From assembly GCF_019703515.2 (NCBI RefSeq), contig NC_059393.1:16116501-16180500 (forward strand): a stretch of DNA of 64,000 bases, in the 5' to 3' direction. Below are positions 11,591 to 24,392 of the stretch, piece by piece. Within the stretch, counting starts at the first letter, position 1. Each line of letters starts with the position of its first letter. The notes beneath the pieces were generated by a model, which was not told where the DNA came from, searched no databases, and saw nothing but the letters and a program-made list of their open reading frames with translations. The position numbers and the translations under genes are program-made. The DNA comes from Myxocyprinus asiaticus. Lineage: Eukaryota; Chordata; Actinopteri; Cypriniformes; Catostomidae.

Positions 11591-13599
11591 GACCCTCCCA
11601 CCATGCTCGATTTCTGAAGCTCACTTTTCTGTACGTGTTTGGTGTACCATTCTACCGCATTACACCCGAACATTCAGCTGCAAGGCAATGAAGCATGGGT
11701 GATCAATCCTGACCGAGCCATGAGTTGGAGAGCAATGGGAGTGAAAGAATAGAGCAAGCAGTAGGAGAGATGCACCGGGACTTGGAGTTGCTCTGTTGGA
11801 GCCAAACACACCACCACTCGAATCCTGCCCTCTCATAAGACGCCATTGGAGACCCGGCTCACTCATACAGTCAGTCCTCCATGGATGCACATATTAGAGC
11901 AGGGGGAAGCCCTCCCATCACATACACTTCATGGACACACACTTCATGGGTTGTAAAGTGGGCCAGAGGAGGCCCTGCTGTGGAAGAGTCGAGTGGGAGC
12001 AGTAGACAGGAGCGGATCTGTGGCTGCTCCCACAGGGTCACCGTTATAAGCAGCCAGATAAATTATTAATTCTAAACAGTGATTTAAGGATGATACTATA
12101 CTTTTTGGTATCCATTTACATGTGCTGATTAATGCTTAGGTCATTGCATCTGTAATAATGGGGAAAAAATCCAAACAAAGCCTTGTCTGAAGTTTAAAAA
12201 AATCCAAACAAGCTTTGTTTTTTGTTTTTAGTAATGCCTAGTGGACACTACATGACTCAAGCTCGTCTCCTTTGATGTTCTGAGTCGGCGACTGGTCTGC
12301 GACGAGAAGTCTTAGATCTCACGACGGATGGTCTCAGTGTGTGCACACTCCTGCGACATGCTGAGGCTAGTCCCAGACGCTACAACAGTTTTGAAAACAG
12401 CTTGAAATCTAGATGTCTTGTTGTCAGGTGTTCGAACTGTACTGACGAGTGAGAGACCTTTATTAGCCAAAACCAATTAAATATAGAGAGAGTGCAAAAG
12501 AGGGGCATGGTATTAGGAAGCAGAAGGCAAAAAATTATTAGAAAATAATATAAATTTTCACCCACATCTCCCTACCCGCTGTCTTTATTATTTTCAGCTG
12601 TTTTTACTATTTTTTTACTTTGCAAATTAGTGCATGCGAGCCATTCTTTCATTTTTGTTGAAAAAGGAGAGCAAGGTATTGGGTAACAGAATACAAAAAT
12701 AATTTGAAAAAATTAATTCCCACATCTTCCTACTCACTGTTTTTAGTTATTTTCAGCTGTTTTTTATTTTTATAATTTTTTACATTGCAAATGGTGCCAA
12801 TAAGCGAACAAACGGGCGCAAGCCATTCTTTCGTGTTTGTTGACATGTTATCAAGAATAAACTGTGCGAGTTTATGAATGAATTTCGTTATCTTAATTTT
12901 AAGATGAATTTTGAACGATCCGTTTCAAACAGGGCGATGCTAAAGGCAGCTATTACAGCCAGTAATGTGCGGATTTAAAGGGAAATAAGCATACGATCGG
13001 AAATTTAAAAAAAGTCAATGCATGAACATGCACAATAGGGACACAGATATGAGCAGCATGCACAATAGAAGCTCAGGTACTGCACTAAAATAACTGTGTG
13101 CAGGTTTTTAGCGCTTTCTCGTCTTTTACTTTTTTGCGCTTTATTATCATTCGGTTATACACAGACGTATGATTGATGTTTGTCCTCATTCTGAATTTTT
13201 ATTTTGATATGTTGTTTTAGTAAACTGTGAGAGACATGATGTGGGTGACTTGACTTAATGAAGTTCTTAACCACGATGATACCATGATGCGAGCACCGTC
13301 TTGGCTGCACAAACGCCGCGTGTGATTTTACCAGTTGTCGGGTCCCGTGCCGTGTGAGCCTGCCTTGTATTTTCTTGCACATTGGCTACATGCCTGTGTT
13401 TGTCATGCCAGCCACCTCGGTAATCGATGTCATACAGCAGTCTCCGTAGTAACATTCAAGTGTATTGGTTGACTGAGTATGCCGCTCTGCAGGTGCGTTT
13501 GCACAACATGGTGAAACAAACTCTTGCTACAACTACGGCATCAGGGGGTGCTACAACTGCTTGCAGAAAGAATGTCCATTTATTTATTTTGTTCATTGC

Positions 13600-13740
13600 A
13601 TTGCGAGTCCCAAAGGCTCGAGTCCGAGTCAAGTCTGAGTAAAAATGCATCCGAGTCCGTTCATTAAAGTTCATTAAAATTGGACTCATGACTCAGACTC
13701 GAGTCTGAGTCCGAACTCAAGTACCCCAACTCTACAACCA
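13600..13740. repeat. Palindromic repeat rich in GAGTC/GACTC
   Basis: The stretch repeats 'gagtccgagtc' and 'gactcgagtctgagtc' on both strands and ends 'gtaccccaactctacaacc'. This resembles the terminal part of a fish DNA transposon or MITE, but I could not find a matching left end. Confidence 0.45.
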
Positions 13741-14895
13741 AATACACCCCTCCAGAAAGAATGATCAAAGAGGCACTGAATCCCATGTCAGGTTAATTTG
13801 TTTGCTCGCCCAGTCTCCAGTGTAATGTGATTCAAGGCCTGTCTGTTATCATCACAACCACATCAGTCCTTTGAAGCTCACCTGCCTCCACCATAACCCC
13901 CAGTTTCCATGGAGACCACTACCAGAGTCGATAATTGTACAACACCACCAAATTTGTCAAATTGCCAGGGTTCAGATGCCTACAGTTCAGTATAAAGCTT
14001 AATCTGTGAATCAACATTCCAAGCGAGCAAATTAGTATGTCTTGCTAATTGCAACACTTCTGGGCACTCAAATTGAAGTAAAAGCTTTTTTGAACCAGGG
14101 ATAGATTACCCAAAAAATTAAAATTCTGTCATCATTGACAATCCCATTTGACTTTTTTCCTCTGTGAAACAAAAAAGATGTTGGATGCATCCATGGTCTT
14201 ATAAAGATTTAACGCTAGTAAATATCCATGCATATTCCGTTCGCTCTTAAAAAAATGATATTTTAGCACCTGTAATTTTAGCTCAAAAGCTTTCCAGTGC
14301 CTGCTGGTTACTCCGTCAAAATCTACTCATCTCAAACCTGTATGACTTTCTGCCATGGAACATTTAATGCCTCCCATGGCTTACTGAGCCACACAATAAA
14401 CTGATGCATTCAATGCCACACTGCTACAGTCTGCGCATGAAGCAGCCTGCCAAGACCTGAGCACCACACACAATTTCTGCATATTTCTCTCCCCTTCCTG
14501 CTGATAATTTAGTGAGAGCAATCAATTCCTAGTATATCTGGCTGACTGAAGTGTTTGTTAAGTCACATGTGTGGGGAAGATTTACGAGCTAGAGTCGTGC
14601 CTGATGTTCATTAACTTACACCCACCAGAAAATTATTTTCTTGTCGTAGTCAAAATTTGTCCACGGCATTGGTGTAAACATCCTAGCCAGTGCTGTTGTA
14701 TTTCACCTCATTGTTTAGGATATTGAAATAATGTTCTGAAATAAAGTCTACAAAACATTTCCATCAATTCAAAAATCAACTTTTTTTAATAATAGCAATA
14801 TTTGCCCCCCTTGAATTGATAATCACGGGCATTTTTACCTATTTGACAGAACATATTTTATAAACACTTAGTGTGTCAAATATTTAAAAGTTAGT

Positions 14896-15178
14896 CCCAG
14901 GTTCAAATACATGTTAAGCTCAATCGACAGCATTTTGTGGCATAAAATTACCACAAAAATAATTTCGAATCCTCCCTCATTTATTAAAAAAAAAGAACCA
15001 AAAATCACAGTTACAGTAAGGCACTTACAATGGAAGTGAATGGGGCCAGTCAATAAACATTAAAATACACACAGTTTCGAAAGTATAGCCTCAACATGTT
15101 AACATTACGTGTGTTAACGTGATTTTAGTGTGATAATATCGCTTACAAAACTTATTTGTTTACAGTTATATCCATTAT
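14896..15178. repeat. MITE family A, copy 3 (half)
   Basis: It begins 'cccaggttcaaatacatgtt' and follows the family for about 280 bp to 'tacagttatatccatt', then leaves it. Only the left half is present. The overlapping minus-strand ORF at 15053-14868 is incidental. Confidence 0.75.
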
Positions 15179-15279
15179 CCAAATTGTACTCATGCCGATG
15201 CAATGCGGTAAACCCTGTAATGTGGTAAATGCCGTAATGCTGGTTAAAATGCTGGCTTACACAAAAAGCATCTTTTTTA

Positions 15280-15720
15280 TTAGATTTTTGTTTTTATCCC
15301 CTTTTCTCCCAATTTGGAATGCCCAATTCCCACTACTTAGTAGGTCCTCATGGAGGCATGGTTACTCACCTCAATCCGGGCGGTGGAGGACAAGTCTCAG
15401 TTGCCTCCGCTTCTGAGACAGTCAATCCGAGCATTTTATCACGTGGCTAGTTGAGCATGACACCGCGGAGACTCATAGCATGTGGAGGCTCATGCTACTC
15501 TCCGCGATCCACGCACAACTTACCACGTGCCCCATTGAGAGCGAGAACCCCTAATCACAACCACAAGGAGGTTACCCCATGTGACTGTATCCTCCCTAGC
15601 AACCGGACCAATTTGTTGCTTAGGAGACCTGGCTGGAGTCACTCAGCACACCCTGTATTCAAACTCATGATTCCAGCAGTGGTAATCAGCGTCAATACTC
15701 GCTGAGCTACCCAGGCCCCT
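15280..15720 (-). repeat. tRNA-derived SINE, copy 3
   Basis: This is a minus-strand copy of the SINE at 3223-3650. The tRNA-like head is at its right end ('gctgagctacccaggcccc' on the plus strand) and the A-rich tail is at its left (T runs near 15282). It lies between MITE A copies 3 and 4. Confidence 0.88.
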
Positions 15721-15976
15721 CTCGCACAATTCTTGAACAATTATCGCTGTTGCCTCTAAAATTAATTCAACATAAAAAAGCAGATTTAAATAATCCACAG
15801 CAGATCATAACACATTAAATACTCTTCTAGAATACATTTTAAATAATTGGTCACTCTCTGTTTTAGATTATACAGCTCTTTACTGTCTACCACCAGGCGA
15901 GATTTCGATTCATGTTTTTCACAATTTTCAGAACTGACTTTAGTTTTTTCATCATCATCATCAAAACAAAAAACAC

Positions 15977-16601
15977 TTAAAGGAATATTCCAGGTTCAAT
16001 ACTAGTTAAGATCAATCGACAACATTTGTGACATAATATTGATTACCACAAAAAAAAAAAAAAAATTTCATGCCCCTCCTTTTCTTTCAAAAGGGCAAAA
16101 ATCTGGGTTACAGTGGGACACTTACAATTTAAATTACAAATTTAAAATACTTTCAAAAGGAGAGCCACAAGACATAAACAATATGTGTGTAACATGAGTT
16201 TAGTTTGATAAAATCACTTACTAATCTTTTCTGTGTAAATGTATAGCCAGTTTTACAACTTCGTTGCCATGACGATGTGATGTCAACAAACCCTAAAACC
16301 TCAAAATGACAGTAAAAATGTCAATTTAATCAACTTTACAGCTCAAATAATACATGTGTTTTAACAGAATAATTACTGTATGTGCTTTTATAAAATTATA
16401 AGCTTCACATTTCTGCCTTTAAACCCTCCAAAAATTGGCCCCATTCACTTCCATTGTAAGTGCCTCACTGTAACCTCGATTTTTGCTTTTTTTTAAAGAA
16501 AAGGAGGGACGAGTCCAAATAAATTTGAGTGATAATCAACATTATGACACAAATGCTGTCGATTGAGCTTAACTTGTATTGAACCCGAAACATTCCTTTA
16601 A
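15977..16601. repeat. MITE family A, copy 4 (complete)
   Basis: This is the best-preserved copy, about 625 bp. The left end is 'ttaaaggaatattccaggtt' and the right end is 'gaacccgaaacattccttta', with long matching inverted arms. It contains no ORF. Confidence 0.85.
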
Positions 16602-19600
16602 CACTGGTTCATTTCTGACCTTCATTACACCAAAGTTTGCCTCCCTCAAACTGACTAGTTATTGGAGTTTTTGTGCTTGCAGCAATCTAAAATGATGCAC
16701 CAATCCAATCTTGCAGCCTTTTTCATTTATCTGGAAGGAAGTTTTGTCAAGAGTAGCACTGATTGACAGCTGGAGAGAGTGGTGGGGATGCTACATGGCA
16801 TCTAGTCTGAGCTAGAGGGAGACACTGTTCTGAAAATAATTAAGACAGACAGTGAGTTGTACCACCGAGGTCCTGCTTCAACCAATACTGAGCACAGCCA
16901 AATTAATCACAGTCTTCTGGGTCTTTAGATAGTGTTTGGACTAATGAAGATTTTTTAATTATAACATCACATGGGTGCATGGTGAATATTACTTAACACA
17001 GCAGACAAATTGAGCAGAGCTACAAATTGCTAGTGATTTTCCTTTTTATATGATGTTAGCCAATCATAACAGTGGGCGTGTCTTAAAGGTGAAGTACATA
17101 GAAAACTGATCGTTTCAGACAGAGGGCCAAAGACAGGGTAGAAAAAGGCCATGTAATACTACATTGACTTTTTTTGTGCAAAAAACTTGACTAATATTAT
17201 AAGTGAACCCCAAGGAAGAAAATAAACCCTGAAAATATGACCCCTTTAAAGAAGATTAAAGGCTTTGTATGGGCCTTTAATCTGCTTTAATTCACGAACG
17301 TTCCGTTTATTCCTTTGACAGTTAAATTTTTTCAGTTGGAGTTTGAATTAACAAACATTCTGTTGGCTTTTTTGAACATTCCATAAATGTAAGTCTATGG
17401 TGTTTTTCAGAGAATCCGGAATCACGTTTTCATCGTGCATTGTAGATCCACGGTGCTAGGATGTTTTTTGTTGTTTTTTATCTCTTGTTTTAGGTTACCA
17501 ATCAGGGCTGTGAGCTAGGGAAAATTGCTTCTTTCTGCTGAAGTGAAAATAATTGAATGCTGCAGAGTGCCATGGACTGGGTGCATTTGGCTGTAAGTGA
17601 GGAAGCTTGGAAAGGACATTGGAGAAAGACTTGGCTGCACTTGGCAATTTCTTTGTCTGATTTCTATTATGATGAAGTTTCTTACCATCAGTCTATATAA
17701 TTCCACAAAATTTGGCTTGCCAAATACTGTCTGTACTGTGGAAAACCTAAATCAGATCCTGGATGGATCCTACACCAGCTGCCTGTTGCTCTACTGAAGC
17801 AAAACTGTAATTCTAAGCATCATGTAGTAGGCTCCCCTGCGGATGGTCTGTAATTGCTCTCTATAAACTGAGCTGCTGAAAGCTGTTGATGCACCTTACA
17901 GCTATGAGTGTGAGTGCATGAAATCCAAGTCCTTTCGGCTTGCATCAGCCTTAACAAGTGGCAGCTACTTTAAATCATGTATGCCAACAACCCGTACCAG
18001 AGAGGCTATAAACATGCACCTTCCTGGCGACTAGCATCATTTCCTCACTGATACAGATGGTGTCCATATACGAAAGGTAATGGAAACATGTTCGTTGCCC
18101 CTTGTTCCACCATTCACCCTTCTGTTCTTGCTCCATCACTTTCACATCTGGGCCAAGGCACTCTTGTTCTGTGAAAGTGTGCTTATTACTTGTTGCTTTC
18201 ACTTAACACAGACAAAGCTGGAAGTGGGATCTTGGCTACATCATCTGAGACAGAATGAGGTGACCATAGCATTACTTTCAACAGTAATCTTTACTATTAA
18301 TACACTCTCTTCTGAGTACCCTCCTCATGTCAACTTATGCTAATGACACTCCTCTTATGTTTATGCCCTCCATTCTTGCAAAGAGCAGAAACATGTTTGC
18401 AAAGCGAATCTAGATGGATTTTTAATTTAAAATCTGTTTGGAATTAATGAAGATTTGTCACACTTTCTCTTTGCGCAAAGAAAGAAGAAAATTATACGTG
18501 AGCTTGTTATGCCATCTGCACTGAAATATCTTGATGTTTTTGTGGCAGGGTGAGGAAGGGACAAACAACAGTAGTGATGAAAAGGGTAAGGTCCAGGTAT
18601 CATGGGCGGGGTCCTGCAGCCATGATGTGCTCCCCTCCCATCCGGGCACGAAAGGGCAGCGGCTTCCCTGGGGCCACGGCATGCGAGGGAAATGGCAGCC
18701 CAGCATCCTAGCCCATCGACCGCGTTGCATGCTCCAATCTAATTTGCATCTTATTCGAGCCGGGGATCAGGGGTGTGGGTCCGGCGATGCATCTAACTCA
18801 CGACAGACCCTTCCTGCTCCATTTCTGGACCTGCAAGATGCCAGTGTTTGCACACAAGCTTCCCGAGGAGAGGGCAGTAGTGATGAGGCTGTATTTACAT
18901 CAGGTGTGCCTCATCATCCACTGCCAAATGAGGCTTATTAAATTGCACCTCTCCTCTCTCCTGCCCCCTCCTTTTGTGAGCCTGGCAGAAGAATGGCCCT
19001 TTGAGGCAGGGCGACGATAACAAGAGGAAGGGGCGGACCGTACTGCCACAGTTAAAAAAAAGCACAATGATTATAAACAATAGCTTGTATATGTATGTAA
19101 ACACATTATGTTTTAATTAGGTATGCATATTCATCATCAGGCAAAAGAACTGACCATCTTGTGTGGTGATATACAGTGTATGTTTGTAAATTTGTGTGAC
19201 CTGGAATGTGTTTTTGATGTACATGAGATTTGAAGTCATCGTGCTATTCTCTGCTGTTCGATGTCAAAATGTAAGCAGGCATGCAAACATACTGTCACTT
19301 GTGCACATTTGATAAACCACTAAGAACACCAGTTAAGATGTTTACATGTGACGCAAAATCGGGTTAATGCGCAAAAATGCGCGTTGCAGATGTGAAGCAT
19401 ATTTAACAGATATAAAGTGCCAAACGCAATATGAATATCATTACATTTGCATACATTTGCTAAACATTTTTAAATCCTTTCTGATAAAGGAAAACTGTCT
19501 TATTACTTATTGAGCATAATCGGTATAAGAAAGTGCATGTAAACACAATCATGAAGGGGTAAACCCGAAAATGTCACTTGTCACTTTTTTCGTCTTTGGC

Positions 19601-22600
19601 CTCTAAATAAAATATTTTGCATGGAATTTGTCCTTTTACTGAGAGTGCAAGCTGTTTTCTTTTTCTTTATTAAACAAGAACTGTCTTCCCAGCAGCCTCC
19701 CTCCTAAATGGCAAAATACCGCTCATCTTCACAAAGAGAGCATCAACAGAAAATCAACCCCCAAATGTTTCATCATGAAGGGACTCTAAACCACATCTTG
19801 ATGAGGATAAATGACCCAATCACTCAGTCGGAATCACTTGCCATTTTTATTTTTAACTGCTGCTTGTTCACTTCACCCAATATTAAGCACAAAAACATGC
19901 CAGCCCGTCAGTGTGCCATGCTCGAGAGGAGCATCAGATAAACTATAAATATCTTAGCAGAGCTGTGACAGCCAATAAGCTATTCAAAGAATAAGAAGAA
20001 AGAAATGAACAAGGACACTCTCAAATCTTAGCGCTGCTTCGCCACCCTTCTGTGGATCCTTTTGGGTCTTGTTTTGCAAATATTAGCGGTAGGACTGGTT
20101 TAATGAGCAAGTAAAGCCTGAAGTGAGCAATATCATCTGCTTTGAAAGCCTTCGAGCGCTTCTTTCTTCTGAAAATTGCAACCACCATATAGCTTCGGGG
20201 CAAAGGCTTGCAGGTGGAAGCCCAGTGACGGCCTCCCATTCCCTTGCTCGCTGACTCGGAATCTGGGCAGTGTGCCAGGGTGTGCCAGCAGTGACTTGTA
20301 ATGCCTCCAGCATCTCTATTCTTTCTGCGACTAAAGATAAGAGAGCAGGCTATGCTGGAGCAAGCCAATTTGGATGCGATCCCACTGTATTACAATATTC
20401 CATCAACAGTGCTGTCAAACTATTTTCGATAGGCTGGAGAAAAGAGGCGGAAGCTTGTACACTGTGTGGTTCCGGTCTCTTAAACTGTAATGCTAAACTG
20501 AGTCTGCTGCTTTCTCTTTTCATTCTCGCAGTTGACGGACCTTTGACGCGCAGCAAGGAAGTTCATTTTTTCATCAGCTCTCAGATGGCAATTATGAACA
20601 TTAAATACTTAGAATAAATAAAAGCTATTATACTACACACTTTTACTGTGTAGATTATTTGACACCTTGTAGACCAGCTGGTGCTATGCTCATTTAAAGG
20701 TGATGGGTTGTTATTTTCAAAGTTAAAATACTTTCTTTTACCTAGGGATGGGAATCATAATGAATTTAAGGATTCCGGATCCAATTCCAATTTCTCTTAA
20801 AGATTCAGGATCCTTAACAATTGCTTTAGTAATTTTGAGGAAGAAATATTTGGAAATAATAAATGCCATTAATATTGGATTTACTGCCCTTAGCAGCCTG
20901 TTAGAAAATGATGAGATAATTTCATATTTAACAGGACAGATTCTTGCAAAAGGTGTTTACAGACGCTAAAATATTGTATTAATATTTTATATTTAGTTTG
21001 AACGTCCTGACACAGCAATTGCATTGACTCAACCAATGGAGTGAGTTTGGGGTGTGACTATATGTTTGTTTGACCAATAGTAGATTGTGGGAGTATTTGT
21101 GGAAAGCTGTTTGAAAACTTTATTTTTGCAGTTCCACTTGAAGCCACTAGTGGCATCGAAATTATGCAATTCAGCTTTAAATAACTGGGAAACTTGACGT
21201 TTGTTGTCTCTGTCAAGCTGTGCAGTGGTTCTAGTCTCAGCAGCAATGAAAGAGCAGCCAGTCTGTTTTCTCCCTGGAGAACAGAAAGCAACTTGAATGT
21301 CAAAACATATGAGAGAGGATCGTGATGTTTTTGTTACCGGCAGGATTTTCTCTCAGGTTCAGATAGCTCCCTCTCTGGTTAAATGAGGCAGACCTCAACA
21401 TTTTGCTCTGAACCTTCTTGTGTTGGTGAACTTCTAGGAATGCCAACATGTGGCATTGGAGGTAATTAATATAAATAAAAGAGGCTGTTTTATAGACAGC
21501 AGCTTGGTAATAATGGCCTAACAGTGTTTTCACCAGGGGCGTTCATAAGATGTAGACCAGCACCATACTAGCTTTAACCAACTAGAATCATCATGTGGCT
21601 AAGGTGGTCTTTTTAGCTGGGATTCTTTTATTCTGATCAAGAATATGAGGAAGTGAAGTGTATGACAGATGACGTTGAATTATTTGAGACACGTACACAC
21701 ATAGCGATGGCTATGGTCTCCTTGTGGCATCTTAAATACTTTCCTGCAGTACATTCTGATCCTCTGCCCCCCATTCAGGCAGCTTTGCACCCCTCTGCAT
21801 GCTAAACAGAACCCCATACGGCCCAATTTGCAGCAGCCAATTTACCAATGTCGCTTTAAATTTGCTGAAAGTAAAAAAGGTGGCACAGTGCTTTGGCAGT
21901 CTGGAACAGCAAATCGGGCTAACAGATAAAACCTTCACCCTTTTATACATACACACATGTACGAACCCACACACATGCACAAAAGAGTACAGATTATCTG
22001 CTCTTCATTCGCCTAGATATCGTACCATCCCAGAGGGTTAGAAACTGGCTGTTCTGACAGGAATGTGACAAGGTTTAATTAGACGTCGCATGTTGCGGCG
22101 GAAGACATTTCTAGATTGTTGTCATTTGAATAGATTAAAAGGGGTTTTTGCTAATGCTAAGCTGCTCATGCTAACAGCCATGGATTAAAATGACACAACT
22201 AAGAGGAGAAAATGAAATGCATAGACATGTCACTTTTGAAGAGCTAAAGTTGAGTGCTAAAGTGGGCTAGGGTGTGTGTGTCTGAGAATAGAGCTGAACT
22301 GGCCTTTCTTAAACATCCTGACCTAGTCTCATTAATTGAACGTTAATATAACTATATTTTTGCAAACTGAGTTTTACGTGCCGCGTTTTACGTTTCGACG
22401 CAGATTCCTGGTGAACCTGGTTATTCACTTTCACACAAATAACAAGTACAATTACGGCTGATTATGATTTTATAAACACTTATTTTTTGCACTATTATCC
22501 ACACAGTGCTGTGTTATTATGATATCAAAACACTTTTACTCTAACGCATCATTTGAAAAACTATACATTTTAATGCTTTCATTACAGACCCACCTACATT

Positions 22601-23935
22601 TACACACTTGTTCCAACCTGATTAGCATGGGTGGTAGCTCACCTGATAGAGTGTTGGACTTCGGACACGGAAGACCATAGAAGTGACACAAAATGGTGTG
22701 TTTGTTTCAGAAAATGTGCTTTTCCTGTCGCATTTGGTTTTAGGAAACTATCAGTTAGGTTTAGGTTAAAGTTTTAGGTTAGGGAGGTACATTTTAGTCA
22801 TTAAACCGCTATCTAATATTCATCTTAAAAACCTTGTCTGATTACGACAAAATTTCACTCAGTTTTGATTGATCCACCAAACATTGGGACACTGCTGACT
22901 AAATTACTTGCGATGCGATTACGAGTTTGCACATTAAATCATAGCTGATAGTTATCAACAATATCGCTATATAACTCGCAATCGTTCACTTTCCTTGTAG
23001 TTGTTAACCTCTTACTCTCTGCAGGATCACATTCAAATTGAAAAGCTCCCTGTTCACACATACAGTGGACTAATGTCTCATTTTACAGATAACAGTTACA
23101 TTTTAAGAAATGATTGCAGCAATTAACAAATAACATTGTATATGTTTATAATTTTGTGATAAACATAATTTTTTTTTATTTTTTTTTTTATTTCTAAAGT
23201 TTAAAAGCATGCCATTTCAGTTCTGTGTCCTCTATTTTCAAGCAAAATGTCTTATTTTATTCCACTGGATGGCAGCAAGAACTGGAAAAAATAAATTTTC
23301 CTCTATCACCTTCCATCACATTATACTGATCTGAAATATGGGTGGTGCTCTAACGCATTTTAGCGCTCACCTATAGACAAGTGCTAAGAGCTTCCACAAT
23401 TGTTGTTGAATATCTTGACTTCTGAATTGTCTAGAAGCCCAATCTAGGTGTCATTGAAAAACAGAGAATCCCAGCTTTACAATGATGTGTAACATTTAAT
23501 CTTCAATAGAATAATAATTATAATAATAAGATGAATGAGAACCAATTTTGCTGATGATTTGTTTCTCATACTTTTTTTACTGAACTTCATATTTTGTTCA
23601 AAATATTCTTGACACAAAATTGGATTATTCATCCAAGCAAGCTCACAAACAAGTAATTTCTTTAACTCATTTTAAAGCTAACAACCCAAGGAAAGATTTT
23701 ATATAAAGTTTGAGGCTATTTAGAGCTTACAGATCAGTGGTCAGCACAGAAAAGAGATGTTTGCATTTTATGCCTTTCACTTTGTGATATTTTTGAAAAT
23801 AATTCAAACTGTGGTATTATGGCAACAAAATAAACCGTACATTCACCTTCCTGAGAATGAGAGCTTTCATGAAACATGATTTCACTCACATCTTTACTTG
23901 TATCTCTCATTCTCTCTCTTTCTCGCTCATGGCAG

Positions 23936-24094
23936 ACACTGAGGGTTGCGAGCACAGTTGGAGGAAATTCCATGGTCATTGCTACAGGTACTTCACCCGC
24001 AGACACACTTGGGAGGATGCCGAGAAGGACTGCAGAGAGCACAGCGGTCACCTGGCCAGCATCCATTCCACACAAGAGCAGGACTTCATTAACG
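23936..24094 (+). CDS. ncan: ncan exon: C-type lectin domain, part 1
   Basis: This is a 159-bp phase 1-1 exon after acceptor 'catggcag' and before donor 'gtcagt'. It encodes the start of the lectin domain: [17 protein letters not shown], then TWEDAEKDC and [17 protein letters not shown]. The two N-terminal cysteines mark the long-form C-type lectin fold, and 'W.. AE..C' and 'HLASIHS..EQ.F' are the conserved first helices and strands. The length equals that of the first lectin exon in known lecticans, as I recall it. The domain continues in exons at 28868 and 29646. Confidence 0.96.
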
Positions 24095-24360
24095 GTCAGT
24101 GAAACAACTGGATGCTCGTTCAGTTAAAAAAAGATTCAGAACCCTTAGACTGAAGAGTGGGAGTAGGGGAAAAAATTATTCAATGTGCATTGCAATTCTC
24201 AAACTATTCTAATCATATTTAATATTTTTAAAATGTATTATATGTAATATAAAATTCAATGTAATATAATAAAATTAAAGTATTTTAATATGTATAATTT
24301 TACATTTATTAATTTTTTATTATATAAATAAATTATATATTATAAAATAAAATATTAATA

Positions 24361-24392
24361 TATTTTTTAATATATATATATATATATATATA
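24361..24392. repeat. AT microsatellite at transposon edge
   Basis: A (TA)n run ends exactly at the left inverted repeat of the Tc1 element. A GT/AT run (25977-26012) lies at its right end. The original TA target site has therefore probably been blurred by microsatellite change. Confidence 0.8.

Larger units (their letters stand above)
10958..23935 (+). other. ncan: ncan intron between EGF and lectin exons
   Basis: This intron of about 13 kb runs from donor 10958 to acceptor 23935. It holds two short SINE-like copies (11232-11446, 11490-11590), MITE A copies at 14896 and 15977, a SINE at 15280-15720 and a palindromic repeat at 13600-13740. From about 16.6 to 23.9 kb I recognise almost no transposon, apart from a tRNA-like fragment near 22628-22690 and a T-rich tract near 23168. 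No other coding exon is seen. Confidence 0.75.

Noticed and set aside
20021..20617. Overlapping ORFs of about 115 codons on both strands
   Set aside because: Open frames on both strands over the same DNA reflect few stop codons by chance; no motif or splice pattern supports a gene.
22628..22690. tRNA-like sequence 'gggtggtagctcacctgata'
   Set aside because: There is an A-box-like start but no complete cloverleaf or clear B-box at the right distance, so it is probably an old SINE remnant and not a tRNA gene.
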